The notes: generated from the sequence alone by a model not told the origin. 64,000 nt of DNA from CAUZIZ01 sp965218775 (GCA_965218775.1 CBDCLS010000006.1:1488001-1552000); one strand, 5' to 3'. Shown: positions 32,848 to 42,381, numbered from the stretch's first letter. A program made the numbers and translations.

Positions 32848-34610
32848 GCGGCCTACAGTCCCAATTTGGTTCAGGTGTCTCGTTCTGTCTTCTGCTCCTG
32901 GCAGCTTCCTGCAACAATTCCGGCGCGACGGTGACGACCGGTTCAGCAGCTCCCATGGGGCTGACGGCGATGACGGTCAACGGCAGCATCAACCCACACA
33001 CGGTCTCGACTCGATACTACTTTGATTACGGCACTTCCTCCTCCTACGGACGCCGGACCGACTTGCGTGAGCTTCCTCCCAGCTTGTCTGCCTACTACCA
33101 CGAGAGCTGGGACCAGGGCCTCGGAGGCTGGGATACCTGGGGAATGGAGAAAACGCACCATCCGACCGGAGGACACTCCAATGGTTTTATGAGGATGTCG
33201 GAGCCGACCATCAACAATGATTTCAATCACACCATGGCCGACATCCTACATCTCATGAGCTTCTTCTATGGAGGTCCGTCTCCGTCGTCGGACTCCCGTA
33301 GCGCCGTCCTGGGCGGTGGGGATGCCGACTTCCGGGACGCTCGGGTCACCCTCTGGGTGCGGGGCAACGAGTGGACGCCCAACGGGTCCGAGCTGATCTG
33401 GTGGACCCAGAGCCAGAGCAATATCGAGCTCAAGGATGGGAAGGGCTTCATGCGTGCCAATTGGGGCTACACCGGGTTCAGCCTCACCGACTATCTCCTG
33501 GACGGCCGTTGGAACCGGGTGGAGTACAGACTGCTCAATGACACCTCCCAGTGGACCTACGGAGGCAGCAATCACGGTCTGCATGGGAAGAAGAGGTGGC
33601 CCTATTGGACGAACGATCAGGTTCAGGCTCACGTCAACTGCAATTTCTTCCACCTGGTCGCCGGAGTCGACCCCCATCGCCCGCCCACAGGATCGGTTGA
33701 TTTCGATGAGCTTGAAATCGCCTACCGCAACGAGTCTTTGGCCTACCCCAGCAATGGAGGGAGCCTGATCGACTGGCCTCGAGATTCCCAGCAGGATCCG
33801 ACAAGGCTGACCGACGGATGGCGTCACGGCAAGGGTCGAATGTGGCACAGCGTCGAGAATCCGGCCGAGCCGCAGGAGTTCACATTCTCGTTCGAAGCAC
33901 CAGTAACGATCGACACGGTTCAGATACATCAGAACCCGGAGTGGCCCGGCAAAGACGTCGAAGTACTGGTGTCGGAGGACGGCTCCTCTTACCATTCCAT
34001 TCTGACTCAGCTCCTACCGGAAACAGGGAGCCCCAACGTGAACTTCGCCTTCGCCGTGGATCAGGGGCTGGCGGCAGGAGCGACTCATCTCAAGATTCGA
34101 CTCACGTCCGGCTACCAGAGCCGCCATTGGGGACTGGGAGAAATCGAGCTCTTCGGCAGCGGGGCCACGCTGCGTCCCGATGACGATCTCTACCATGTGA
34201 ATGCCGACCTCTACGGTCTGGAGGCGGGCCTGACCTACCACTATCGTCTGGTCGCCCTCAACGAGCTCGGCACTTCCTACGGTAGGGATCAACAATTGAC
34301 CTTGCCGCTCACGAATCAACCCTATGTGCTGACGGGAGCTGCGAGCCGCATCAAGAAGTCGGACGCCAAGGTTCAAGGAAGAGTAAATCCTCTAGGACTG
34401 CCCAGCTATTACTACTTCGAATACGGAGCGCACGAGACCCTGGGGTCCAGGACAGCTCTCCGCTACGCCGGACTCGAGGAGACGCCCAGGACGGTTACCG
34501 CCACTCTCCAGGACCTGAAGAGCGCAACCCAATACAACTATCGCGTAGTAGCGATCAATGGGAGCGGTACCAGCTACGGAAATCGAGGATCCTTCACCAC
34601 AACCCCCTGA
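32844..34610 (+). CDS. Large secreted lipoprotein with F5/8-type and fibronectin-like regions
   Basis: 588 aa from TTG 32844, which overlaps the stop of the preceding frame (TTGA). The signal FCLLLLAASC ends in a lipobox Cys. Sequence FVYFDYG-type blocks (STRYYFDYGTSSSYGRRT near residue 55, PSYYYFEYGAHETLGSRT near 530) are paired repeats of a fibronectin-like domain usually found in surface proteins. Between them lie a concanavalin-like section and a discoidin-like (F5/8 C) domain about 380-460 (VTIDTVQIHQNPEWPGKDVEVLVS). Probably a surface glycan-binding protein. Ordinary ribosome site lacking; translation may depend on the upstream gene. Confidence 0.72.
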   Translation: MSGLQSQFGSGVSFCLLLLAASCNNSGATVTTGSAAPMGLTAMTVNGSINPHTVSTRYYFDYGTSSSYGRRTDLRELPPSLSAYYHESWDQGLGGWDTWGMEKTHHPTGGHSNGFMRMSEPTINNDFNHTMADILHLMSFFYGGPSPSSDSRSAVLGGGDADFRDARVTLWVRGNEWTPNGSELIWWTQSQSNIELKDGKGFMRANWGYTGFSLTDYLLDGRWNRVEYRLLNDTSQWTYGGSNHGLHGKKRWPYWTNDQVQAHVNCNFFHLVAGVDPHRPPTGSVDFDELEIAYRNESLAYPSNGGSLIDWPRDSQQDPTRLTDGWRHGKGRMWHSVENPAEPQEFTFSFEAPVTIDTVQIHQNPEWPGKDVEVLVSEDGSSYHSILTQLLPETGSPNVNFAFAVDQGLAAGATHLKIRLTSGYQSRHWGLGEIELFGSGATLRPDDDLYHVNADLYGLEAGLTYHYRLVALNELGTSYGRDQQLTLPLTNQPYVLTGAASRIKKSDAKVQGRVNPLGLPSYYYFEYGAHETLGSRTALRYAGLEETPRTVTATLQDLKSATQYNYRVVAINGSGTSYGNRGSFTTTP

Positions 34611-34642
34611 CCACCTCTCCAAACGGACCCCTGCTCACCTCG

Positions 34643-34749
34643 TTCCGACAGAGCCGCGAACGACGTGACCCCCAGCAATATGAGGCCAGTTTCCGGCCGT
34701 CGAGGACGACGAAGACGGAGAGAGAGCCGGACAGCAGCACAATCTACCC
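34643..34749. repeat. Dispersed intergenic repeat A, copy 2
   Basis: CCGACAGAGCCGCGAACGAC and CAGCAATATGAGGCCAG match copies 1 and 4. About 20 extra bases interrupt the middle (CCGTCGAGGACGACGAAG). It sits between convergent genes. Confidence 0.75.
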
Positions 34750-34765
34750 AGTCCGCTCCCTCCTC

Positions 34766-35278
34766 CTACTGAGGGCCATGGCAGAAATCGCAGCCGTTGG
34801 GCGCGGCCCGCTGGGCGTGGCAGTCCATACAGAATTCCATCGAAGTCGGCTTCTCCTTGACGATCAGGTCGCGTTCCGCAACCGGTCCATGGCACTGCTC
34901 ACAGGCCAGGCCTGCCTCTTGATGGTGAGACTGGTGCGAAAACCAGACGTATTTGGGGACGGTATAGATCCTGGCCCATTTCAGGGGTTTCCCGGAGGCC
35001 TCATGCGCCGCCAGCTTCTGGATCGCCGGGCTCTCCTTCTTGACGCTGGCATGGCAGAGCATGCATTGACTCTCGGGGGGGAGACCGGCTTCAAACCCGG
35101 GGGCCGCAATGGTGTGGCAGTTGAGACAATCGAGACCGAGCTTGAGATGAACCTTGTGGCTGAAGGGGATGGGCTGTGCCGGGGCCGGCTCAGGGGTCTC
35201 AGTAGAGGCCGAAGAGGTACTCTGGGCCTCCAGGCCTGGCAGGGAAAAGAGCAGTAATAGGACTCCGAGCATCCACAT
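34766..35278 (-). CDS. Pentaheme c-type cytochrome
   Basis: 170 aa. The signal peptide is LGVLLLLFSLPGLEAQ. Five CxxCH heme sites are seen: CLNCH, CMLCH, CEQCH, CMDCH and CDFCH, with candidate distal His in FSHKVHLK and FSHQSHH. The spacing resembles cytochrome c7/c3-like proteins and NrfH-neighbour cytochromes. It starts 3 bases after the PQQ dehydrogenase stop, so the two are one operon; the cytochrome most likely accepts electrons from that dehydrogenase in the periplasm. Confidence 0.88.
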   Translation of the reverse strand: MWMLGVLLLLFSLPGLEAQSTSSASTETPEPAPAQPIPFSHKVHLKLGLDCLNCHTIAAPGFEAGLPPESQCMLCHASVKKESPAIQKLAAHEASGKPLKWARIYTVPKYVWFSHQSHHQEAGLACEQCHGPVAERDLIVKEKPTSMEFCMDCHAQRAAPNGCDFCHGPQ

Positions 35279-35281
35279 TAC

Positions 35282-37171
35282 TCAAGGCAGGGCAAACGCG
35301 ACGAATTCATCTCCAGACTTCGAGGTTCCCTGGCCTCCGCCCGCGGCGATGACGACGTATTGGCGTCCCTTGACGGCGTAGGTGCAGGGTGTCGCGAATC
35401 CCCCGACGTTGAGCTGGTGTTCCCATAGCACTTTGCCAGTATTGGAATCGAAGGCTCGGAACATCTTGTCAAAGGTACCTCCCAGAAAGATGATACCTCC
35501 GCCGGTTGCGATCGCGCCTCCGGTTATCAGCGACCCCGTCTTGGGGATACCACGTGCCGTCAGTTCAGGAAACTCGCCGACCACCTCGCGCCAGGCGAAT
35601 TCTCCTTCTGCGAGATCGATTGCGGTGAGGTATCCCCAGGGAGGCTTGATCCCGGGATAGCCCTCTGAATCACGCACCAGACGCCGCACCGGGAGGTGGT
35701 AGTCGAAGGGTTGATCCTCCCTTGCCGCTGCCAGCGTGATGTGGTTTGTCCACTCACTGGTAGAGACGTAGAGGTGGCCACTGGAGGGATCGAAAATGCA
35801 GCCTCCCCACAGCGCTCCGCCTCGGAATCCAGGGTGTATGAAGGTTCCCTGTAAGCTAGGCGGGGTGTAGACTGCGCCGGTCCTGTTCTGGTCGAAGAGC
35901 TCTTTAACGGAGGCGTGAGCCTCGGGTGAGATATCTGTGATCTGATCCTCGGTGAAGGCCTGCCGGCTGAGCGGTGGAGGCTTGACCGGAAAAGGTTGAG
36001 TGGGCCACAACTCCTCGCCTGGCACATCCGACGGAGGTATAGGCCTCTCCTCCACAGGAAAGAGGGGCTCGCCCGACTCACGATCGAAGAGGAAGACCAT
36101 GGCCGTCTTGGTGACCTGGGCAACCGCATCGATACGATTGCCGTCACGAACGACGGTGACCAGGGCAGGCTGGGCGGGAAGGTCGTAGTCCCAGACATCG
36201 TGATGAACCGTCTGGAAGTGCCAGATTCTCTTTCCCGTGAGTGCATCCAGAGCGAGGACGCAATTGCCGAAGAGGTTGGCCCCCTTGCGGTTTCCACCGT
36301 AGTAGTCGAAGGCGGGTGAGCCGATGGAAGCGAAGACCCATCCCCGCTCGGTGTCGAGGCTCATGCCACCCCAGTTGTTGGTTCCTCCAGAGGTTTTCCA
36401 GGATTCTCCTTCCCAGGTGTCATTCCCAAATTCCCCCGGCTTGGGGACGGTGTGAAAAATCCATCTTCGCTCACCGCTGCGAGCATCGTAGCCGCGGATG
36501 TGTCCAGGGGCTTCGGGATAGGGGCCCTCGCCGCCACCGCCGCCAACGATCACCACATCCTGGTAGACCACGACCGGGCTGGAATGTCTGAAGGAGAGCC
36601 CTTTCATGTCGTGATCGAAGTTCTCCTTGAGGTCGATCACCCCCTTCTCACCGAAGCTGGAGACCGGCTCTCCATTCCCGGCATCGATGCTGTAGAGCAA
36701 ATCCTTGACCGGAAAGAAGATCCTTTTGTGTTCTGGCTTTGCGGGATCTTGCCAGTAGGTGACACCACGGTTGGCTCCAGGTGAGCGTCTCAGTTCCTCC
36801 CCTGCGAAGGGGTCGAAGCTCCAGATCAGTTGGCCGTTGGAGGCGTCGAGGGCCTGGAGCTTGAGGCGTGCGGTAGTGAGGTACATCACGCCGTCGACCA
36901 CGATCGGAGTGCACTCGATCGTCGTCGCCGGTCGCTGAGAGGCATCCTCGGTGTGGTGTACCCAAGCTGGCTTCAACTGCGCGACGTTGGTGGTATTGAT
37001 CTGGTCGAGCGACGAGTAGCGAGTCGCTCCTTGATCCCCCCCATAGACAGGCCAGTCGTGTCCACCAGCGTCTGGTAACGGCTCCCGGCTGCACTGAAGC
37101 GTCATCGGCAGCAGCAAAATTGCAAGCAGCAAAGTGGCCAACGTATCGCGATCGTTAGGTTTCAGCTTCAT
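35282..37171 (-). CDS. PQQ-dependent dehydrogenase, glucose-dehydrogenase-like, exported
   Basis: 629 aa from ATG 37171. The N-terminal hydrophobic segment ends in a possible lipobox (PMTLQC). The propeller starts at DWPVYGGDQGATRYSSLDQINTTNV and carries the repeated tryptophan-docking motifs (ALDASNGQLIWSFDP, ALDALTGKRIWHFQTVHHDVWDYD, FDSNTGKVLWEHQL). VHHDVWDYDLPAQP is typical of quinoprotein glucose-dehydrogenase-like enzymes. It should oxidise a sugar or alcohol in the periplasm with PQQ and pass electrons to the pentaheme cytochrome. The real substrate is unknown and no PQQ synthesis genes are present here. Confidence 0.88.
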   Translation of the reverse strand: MKLKPNDRDTLATLLLAILLLPMTLQCSREPLPDAGGHDWPVYGGDQGATRYSSLDQINTTNVAQLKPAWVHHTEDASQRPATTIECTPIVVDGVMYLTTARLKLQALDASNGQLIWSFDPFAGEELRRSPGANRGVTYWQDPAKPEHKRIFFPVKDLLYSIDAGNGEPVSSFGEKGVIDLKENFDHDMKGLSFRHSSPVVVYQDVVIVGGGGGEGPYPEAPGHIRGYDARSGERRWIFHTVPKPGEFGNDTWEGESWKTSGGTNNWGGMSLDTERGWVFASIGSPAFDYYGGNRKGANLFGNCVLALDALTGKRIWHFQTVHHDVWDYDLPAQPALVTVVRDGNRIDAVAQVTKTAMVFLFDRESGEPLFPVEERPIPPSDVPGEELWPTQPFPVKPPPLSRQAFTEDQITDISPEAHASVKELFDQNRTGAVYTPPSLQGTFIHPGFRGGALWGGCIFDPSSGHLYVSTSEWTNHITLAAAREDQPFDYHLPVRRLVRDSEGYPGIKPPWGYLTAIDLAEGEFAWREVVGEFPELTARGIPKTGSLITGGAIATGGGIIFLGGTFDKMFRAFDSNTGKVLWEHQLNVGGFATPCTYAVKGRQYVVIAAGGGQGTSKSGDEFVAFALP

Positions 37172-37310
37172 TTCCCGTCTTCCTCGAGAAGCATCGTGTC
37201 CCGAAATGGAGACTCCCATATGGCAGCGGGAAAGGATACCTGTTACCGCCCTGAAACTTCAAGAATCAGTAGAGGTCTCAGACAGAAGCATCTATTAATG
37301 TAAGAGCAAA

Positions 37311-37389
37311 ACAGAGCCGCGAACGACTTGACTTGTCAGCGATATGATCCCCAGTTCCGAGGAGAGAGCCGGACAACAGCACAATCCCC
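37311..37389. repeat. Dispersed intergenic repeat A, copy 3
   Basis: ACAGAGCCGCGAACGACTTG, GTCAGCGATATGA and TTCCGAGGAGAGAGCCGG recur here in the same order as in the other copies. It lies in the divergent spacer between the PQQ dehydrogenase and the aldolase. A short GGCAAAGGCACGGGA fragment of repeat C follows at 37458. Confidence 0.78.
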
Positions 37390-37550
37390 GTGCTCAGCCA
37401 AACTAGCTTCGTTCTCCTGGCTGAAGCGTTCTTCTGTCGGGCCTCAGGCTTAGATCAAGGCAAAGGCACGGGAGGACCGTGGCCTGGAGCCCTTTCTGCC
37501 TCCCTCCGAACCTGCTAGGATCGCTTCACTTGCGAGCTGGGAGAAACACT

Positions 37551-38270
37551 ATGAAGCAGCCGAATCGTGTGAAAGCGGCCATCCGAGAGAACCGTGTCGC
37601 GCTGGGTTACGATCTGCATTTCCCCTCCACCCACATCATCGAGATCCTGGGCCCTCTGGATTTCGATTTTGTCTGGATTGATGGAGAGCACGGACCCTTT
37701 GGCCTGGACCAGATTGAGGAGATCTGCCGTGCCGCCGAACTGGTGGGAATCACGCCCATCGCTCGCGTCCCCGATATCCGATCCTCGACGATTCTTCAAT
37801 ACCTGGACCGAGGCATACAGGGAATTCTGGGTCCCCACATCAATTCCAAGGCAAACGCCGAGCAGCTGGTTCGGGCCTGCTACTTCGGTCCGCAGGGGGA
37901 GCGCTCCTTCGGTGGGAATCGAGGCACGGACTACGGCTACGAGATCCCCGACATGGTCGCCTATTATGAGCAGTCCAATCAGAACATGTCGGTGGGCGCT
38001 CTATTGGAAGACCAGGGCGTGGTCGAGAATCTGGACGAGATCCTTACCGTTCCGGGGATCGACTACTTCAGCATCGGGCCGAACGACTTCGCTCAGGGTC
38101 TTGGCCATCCGGGTGGGGCAGGTCACAAGGCTGTGGTCGAGGCAATGGAGGCCGTGTTCACCCGGATCAAACAGGCCGGGCAGCGCGTCGGTCGTGACGT
38201 CATGGAGAGTATTCACGTAAAAGAGATGCTCACTGGATCGGCCAGGAGCTTCCTGGAGCGATCGCGGTAA
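37551..38270 (+). CDS. HpcH/HpaI-family aldolase
   Basis: 239 aa from ATG 37551 (GGGAGAAA 6 bases upstream). Class II, metal-dependent pyruvate-type aldolase: DFVWIDGEHGPFGLDQIE, TPIARVPD, GIQGILGPHINSKANAEQLV with a catalytic Arg in RVPD and metal ligands in ALLEDQGVVENLDEIL and FSIGPNDFAQGLG. Members cleave 2-keto-3-deoxy sugar acids to pyruvate plus an aldehyde, which would fit downstream of a sugar-acid dehydratase such as the one at 60871. Somewhat short at the C-terminus compared with 250-260 aa relatives. Confidence 0.88.
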   Translation: MKQPNRVKAAIRENRVALGYDLHFPSTHIIEILGPLDFDFVWIDGEHGPFGLDQIEEICRAAELVGITPIARVPDIRSSTILQYLDRGIQGILGPHINSKANAEQLVRACYFGPQGERSFGGNRGTDYGYEIPDMVAYYEQSNQNMSVGALLEDQGVVENLDEILTVPGIDYFSIGPNDFAQGLGHPGGAGHKAVVEAMEAVFTRIKQAGQRVGRDVMESIHVKEMLTGSARSFLERSR

Positions 38271-38304
38271 GGTCAGGAGCCACCTGATCTGAAGCGGTCT
38301 TCAC

Positions 38305-38625
38305 ATGTTTTTCGAAAGGAGCAGACAGGGAAGAACAACAGAATCGGAGCCTGGTAGAGCAAGGTTAGGAGATATGGAGGGTCTACTGAGCTTGTTCTCG
38401 GCCGAGATTGAGTGGGAGCTACCTGCCATTGAGGGTGTTCCTTTCTCAGGTCATCGCAAGGGCCGAGATCAAGTAGCGGATTTCTTCAGGATGGTCGGTG
38501 AAGCACAAGAATCCCTTGAGTTCGACCCACAGGAGTACGTTTGTCAGGGCGACCAGGTGGTTGCGATTGGTCACTACCGATGGAGCGGATGCAATATCGA
38601 TTTGAGGTCCTCGTATGACAACTGA
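38305..38625 (+). pseudogene. Truncated SnoaL/NTF2-like protein
   Basis: The section DMEGLLSLFSAEIEWELP, then GRDQVADFFRMVG and VVAIGHYRWSG is the core of an NTF2-like (SnoaL, ketosteroid-isomerase-type) fold. Usual members have about 130 residues, and here the final beta strands are missing: the frame stops just as the symporter gene starts. The first 20 residues also do not resemble the family. Probably a deleted remnant. Confidence 0.55.
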
Positions 38626-40126
38626 ATCCGCAAGTCTCTTCACAACCACCGATTACCTGGTCGTGGTGGTATATCTACTGATCGTCGTAGTCGCCGGTAG
38701 TTGGGTAGGCAAAGGCCAGAAATCGGTGGGTGAGTACTTCCTGGCCGGACGAAGCATGCCCTGGTTGGTGGTGTCTCTATCGATCGTGTCGACCGATCTG
38801 AGCGCCATCTCCTACACCGGTGTCCCTGCCTGGATCTGGGCCAAGGACCTGAAGTATACGATGGGGATCTTCCTGCTTCCCCTCGTTCTACTCTTCATCC
38901 TGGTTACCTTTATCTCGATTTTTCATCGGCTTCAGGTCTTCACCACCTACGAATATCTGGAGCACCGATTCCATCCGGTGGCGAGAATCGTAACCTCGGT
39001 GCTGTTTCTGGGACAGAGAGGAGTCTGGCTGGCCACCGCCATCTATGCACCCTCCTTGGCGCTCTCCACTGTCAGCGGTTTTTCGATGTTGGGGTGCATC
39101 CTGACCCTGGGAGCCCTGGCGACCCTCTACACCGTGTTGGGAGGAATGAAGGCAGTGATCTGGACGGACTTCGTCCAGTTCATCGTCCTGGCGGGCGGAC
39201 TCGTTTTCATGATCATCTTTCTCATGTCCTCCCTCCAGTGGGACGCCTCCGGCATATGGCAACGGGCAGGAGAGTTGACGGGTTCAACCAGCGGAACTCC
39301 TCACACCACCCTGGTGGACTTTTCGTTCGACCTCGGAGCCGAGGCAACTGTTTGGTCGATCCTCTTCTTTCTCTTCTTCTACAACGTGGGCACGCTGGGT
39401 ACCGATCAAGTGATCGTGCAGAGGTATCTGACGGTCGACACCTTTCGTCGCAAGGTCAAGGCGGTCATGAGTGGAGGAGTAATAACCATCGTTCTGGTCT
39501 TGGCCTTGGCCTCGCTAGGTTTGCTTCTGGTGGTCTACTACGACAAGAACCCGCAGCTGTCCGCGGGTATCACGCGCCCCGACATGATCGTTCCTCATTT
39601 TGTGGCCTATGTCCTTCCGGTGGGGGTGAGAGGGATGATCCTGGCGGCTCTCCTGGCCGCCACCATGTCCAGCGTGGACTCCGCTCTGAACTCCTTCGCC
39701 ACCGTGGGAATCATGGATCTATACCGCCGCTGGGCCCGGGATTTGAGCGAGGCTCACTTGCTCCGGATGGGACGTCTCTTCACCCTGGTGGCCGGAGTCC
39801 TGGCCACTCTAGGTGCCGTGTTCGTCAGCGGAATGCAGTCCACTGTTATAGAGACGGTAGGAAAGCTGGCTTCGACCTTCATAGGTCCCATCAGCGGTAT
39901 GTTTTTCCTGGGTGTTCTCACCCGTCGCGCCAATACCTTCGGGCTGCTGGTGGGCTCCTTTTGTGGTCTTTCTACCTCGATGTTGGTGGCCTGGACGCCG
40001 ATCAGTCAGGATGTCAACTGGATGTGGACGGCCCCTTCGAGTTCAATGATGACCTTTGTGGTGGGATACCTCGCCAGTCTTCTGCGGCCCGAAGCTGAAC
40101 CGAGGGAGCAGGAGGAAACGGCGTGA
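38615..40126 (+). CDS. Sodium/solute symporter (SSS family)
   Basis: 503 aa with 13-14 hydrophobic helices. Family signatures: VGEYFLAGRSMPWLVVSLSIVSTDLSAISYTGVPA, YTVLGGMKAVIWTDFVQFIVLAGG, and ATMSSVDSALNSFATV (Na+-binding Ser/Asp region). Members take up sugars, sialic acid, proline or myo-inositol with Na+; here the neighbouring aldolase and dehydrogenases hint at a sugar or sugar acid. Its GTGA stop overlap with the peroxidase-like gene indicates a shared transcript. Confidence 0.92.
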   Translation: MTTESASLFTTTDYLVVVVYLLIVVVAGSWVGKGQKSVGEYFLAGRSMPWLVVSLSIVSTDLSAISYTGVPAWIWAKDLKYTMGIFLLPLVLLFILVTFISIFHRLQVFTTYEYLEHRFHPVARIVTSVLFLGQRGVWLATAIYAPSLALSTVSGFSMLGCILTLGALATLYTVLGGMKAVIWTDFVQFIVLAGGLVFMIIFLMSSLQWDASGIWQRAGELTGSTSGTPHTTLVDFSFDLGAEATVWSILFFLFFYNVGTLGTDQVIVQRYLTVDTFRRKVKAVMSGGVITIVLVLALASLGLLLVVYYDKNPQLSAGITRPDMIVPHFVAYVLPVGVRGMILAALLAATMSSVDSALNSFATVGIMDLYRRWARDLSEAHLLRMGRLFTLVAGVLATLGAVFVSGMQSTVIETVGKLASTFIGPISGMFFLGVLTRRANTFGLLVGSFCGLSTSMLVAWTPISQDVNWMWTAPSSSMMTFVVGYLASLLRPEAEPREQEETA

Positions 40127-40663
40127 CGCATTTGAAGTCTTTGCCCCATGGAAGTCTGCTGCAGGTCTTCCAGCGATGGCCTGAACTCTTCAAGCCCCTT
40201 CTGGAGTTTCATGAGATCCTGCTCAGAGGACCCTCTCCCCTGAGCGAGGCCCAGCGCGACTCTCTTGCGGCCTACGTTTCTGGACTCAACGATTGCCGCT
40301 ATTGCCGCGGAGTCCACGTCCGGACGGCCGAGAAACTGGGTACTAGGGATGGATTCCTGGACAAGGCCATCGATCAGGAGGAGCTAGAGGGCCTGGGTGA
40401 GGCCATGAAGGGCATGTTGGTGTTCGCCAGAAAGCTGACCAAGCAAGTAGGGGGCGTCAGCCGCCAGGATGTCGATGAACTCCATACGGCCGGGCTGGGC
40501 GACGAGGCGGTTCTGTACGTAGTGCTGACCACGGCCTTGTTCAACCTCGAATCGCCTGGTTGAAGGGTTGGGAATCGACCACGACACCGAGTACGCAGAG
40601 GTAGCCTCCGATCGCCTGGCAGAACGCGGCTACCTGCCTCTTTTGCGGATGATGGGTTACTGA
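40123..40663 (+). pseudogene. Carboxymuconolactone decarboxylase/AhpD-like protein, frameshifted
   Basis: Starts at GTG 40123, overlapping the symporter stop. CRYCRGVHV carries the AhpD-type redox Cys pair. The first frame ends at 40563 after ALFNLESPG. The next frame continues the family C-terminus as NRLVEGLGIDHDTEYAEVAS and GYLPLLRMMGY to TGA 40663. A two-base deletion around 40550 (CTC-G-AAT instead of CTC-ATG-AAT type sequence) explains the shift. Without it the protein would be about 180 aa, the usual size of peroxidase-related CMD proteins. Confidence 0.75.
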
Positions 40664-40721
40664 TTTCCTCGACCCTTTTGGTCCGGACTCCAGTGTCGGT
40701 TTTCCCGACGTCTTCGAATGA

Positions 40722-41537
40722 TCAATGCATGACCATCCCTCCGGAGACGTTCAGGGCGACTCCCGTGACGTTGTCGGCCTGGGCCAGGTAGACGACCGCC
40801 TGACCGACGTCTTCCGGTGTCTGTGGACGGCCGAGGGGAATGCGGTCCGCGACGAATCTCTGAAGCGCCGCCTCCCGATCATCTTCGAGGTCCTGAGAAC
40901 GCTTCTCGATCAGGTGATCGAGCCACATCGATGTGCCCAGGATCCCGGGACAGACAGCATTGACCGTGATGTCATAGGGTGCCATCTCGAGCGCCAGGGA
41001 TTGGGTGAAGCCGATCACTGCAGACTTGGAGGCACAGTAGGCCGCCAGTCCGGCGCTGGGGGTCTTGCCGGCGACGGAGGCAGTATTGATGATGCGTCCC
41101 CGGCGCCGCTCCATCATGTCGGGTAGCACGGCTCTGCAGCAGAGGAATACTCCTTTGAGGTTAACGTCCATGATGGCATCCCAGTCCTCCTCGGTCATTT
41201 CCGGCGTGGCGTGAAAGTGGACCACGCCGGCGTTGTTGCAGAGGATATCGATGGGGCCAAGTTTCTGGGAGACCGCGGCGACCATCGCTTCGATCTGGTC
41301 GATCCGGGTGACGTCGACGGAGACGCCGATGGCTTTCGCACCCAGGCCGGTCAGGGACTCGACGGTTTTCTGGACATCCGTTTCGGTGGAAAGCGTGTAT
41401 CCGCCAGATCCCTGTGTCGGAGTGTACAGATCGGCGACGGCCACGGCCGCGCCTTGATGGGCAAGGGCGACCGCAATGCCTCGCCCAATGCCTCGAGCTC
41501 CTCCTGTAACGATTGCGGTCTTCCCCTGTAACTCCAT
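40722..41537 (-). CDS. Short-chain dehydrogenase/reductase
   Basis: 271 aa classical SDR: TGGARGIGRG cofactor loop (residues 11-20), Asp in VAVADLY favouring NAD, NNAG (about 98-101), catalytic Ser in NTASVAG and YCASK (Tyr-x-x-x-Lys). C-terminal VSGGMVMH is normal for sugar-alcohol or 3-oxoacyl reductase-like enzymes. It follows the phytanoyl-CoA dioxygenase gene on the same strand with a 49-bp gap. Substrate unknown. Confidence 0.92.
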   Translation of the reverse strand: MELQGKTAIVTGGARGIGRGIAVALAHQGAAVAVADLYTPTQGSGGYTLSTETDVQKTVESLTGLGAKAIGVSVDVTRIDQIEAMVAAVSQKLGPIDILCNNAGVVHFHATPEMTEEDWDAIMDVNLKGVFLCCRAVLPDMMERRRGRIINTASVAGKTPSAGLAAYCASKSAVIGFTQSLALEMAPYDITVNAVCPGILGTSMWLDHLIEKRSQDLEDDREAALQRFVADRIPLGRPQTPEDVGQAVVYLAQADNVTGVALNVSGGMVMH

Positions 41538-41586
41538 GTGTGTGAATCTAAATGGGCTTATTGACAGAGAATCCCATCAGTTCCCT

Positions 41587-42381
41587 CTATCGTACCCAAT
41601 GACTATAGAGAGGTTTCACCTTCTCGGGCAGGGATTCGTAGACTTCGGGTGGCACTGACGGAACCTCGTTTTCCGCCAGGCCTGGCTCCTCCACCATGCG
41701 CTGACGCATATCGGAGCCCGGCATGAGCACTTCCAGATCCAGCCACCAAGGTGCATATCGCACGACCATCCCTACCCGCAGTCCGTCACTGTTATTGCTG
41801 GCGGTCGCGTGCCAGAGGCGACTGTCGAAGAGGAGGACGCTGCCGGCCTGACCGGTAGCCTGAATCTCGGTCGGATAGGATTCGAAGCGGTCCACGGCCA
41901 TGGTGCCGGTGGGATTGTCGGTCGTCCTGTGGCTCCCGGGAACGATCCAGGTGGCCCCGTTGTCGACCGTAAAGTCCGAGAGCATCCACAGGGTCGACAA
42001 TTGAACTGGAAAGTCGGCGTAGGGTGCCAGAATGTGGGCCGCCTTCTCCTGGTTGTAAGGCCAGTCGGCGTGCCATCCGCCGCGTTCATTACCAGGGGAG
42101 TTGACCAGGGTGTTGGTAAACGAGATGCGCACGTGCGGCCCAAACCACCTCTCGGCGACACCCAACACGCGTGGATCCGACAGATAGGGCAAGAAGGAGG
42201 GGACAGAATCCAGGATACCTCGAGCACTGTGCAGGCCCTGGTAGGTCCGGCTGACCCCCTTTGCGGTAGTTGCGGTCTCTGCTTCCACGCGCGCACCGAC
42301 CACCTGATCTCCAGGAATCATCCCCTCAACTACACACCACCCGTCAATCTGCAGTTGCAGCAGGATTTCGTCGATACCCAT
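41587..42381 (-). CDS. Phytanoyl-CoA dioxygenase-family protein
   Basis: 264 aa; GGAAGG precedes the ATG. Fe(II)/2-oxoglutarate oxygenase core: HADWPYN (His-x-Asp metal pair), WMLSDFTVDNGATWIVPGSH, distal His in DSRLWHAT, and an Arg after it for 2-oxoglutarate. Family members hydroxylate fatty acyl-CoAs, ectoine, or many small molecules and are often expanded in marine and sponge-associated bacteria. The substrate cannot be read from sequence. Confidence 0.9.
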   Translation of the reverse strand: MGIDEILLQLQIDGWCVVEGMIPGDQVVGARVEAETATTAKGVSRTYQGLHSARGILDSVPSFLPYLSDPRVLGVAERWFGPHVRISFTNTLVNSPGNERGGWHADWPYNQEKAAHILAPYADFPVQLSTLWMLSDFTVDNGATWIVPGSHRTTDNPTGTMAVDRFESYPTEIQATGQAGSVLLFDSRLWHATASNNSDGLRVGMVVRYAPWWLDLEVLMPGSDMRQRMVEEPGLAENEVPSVPPEVYESLPEKVKPLYSHWVR

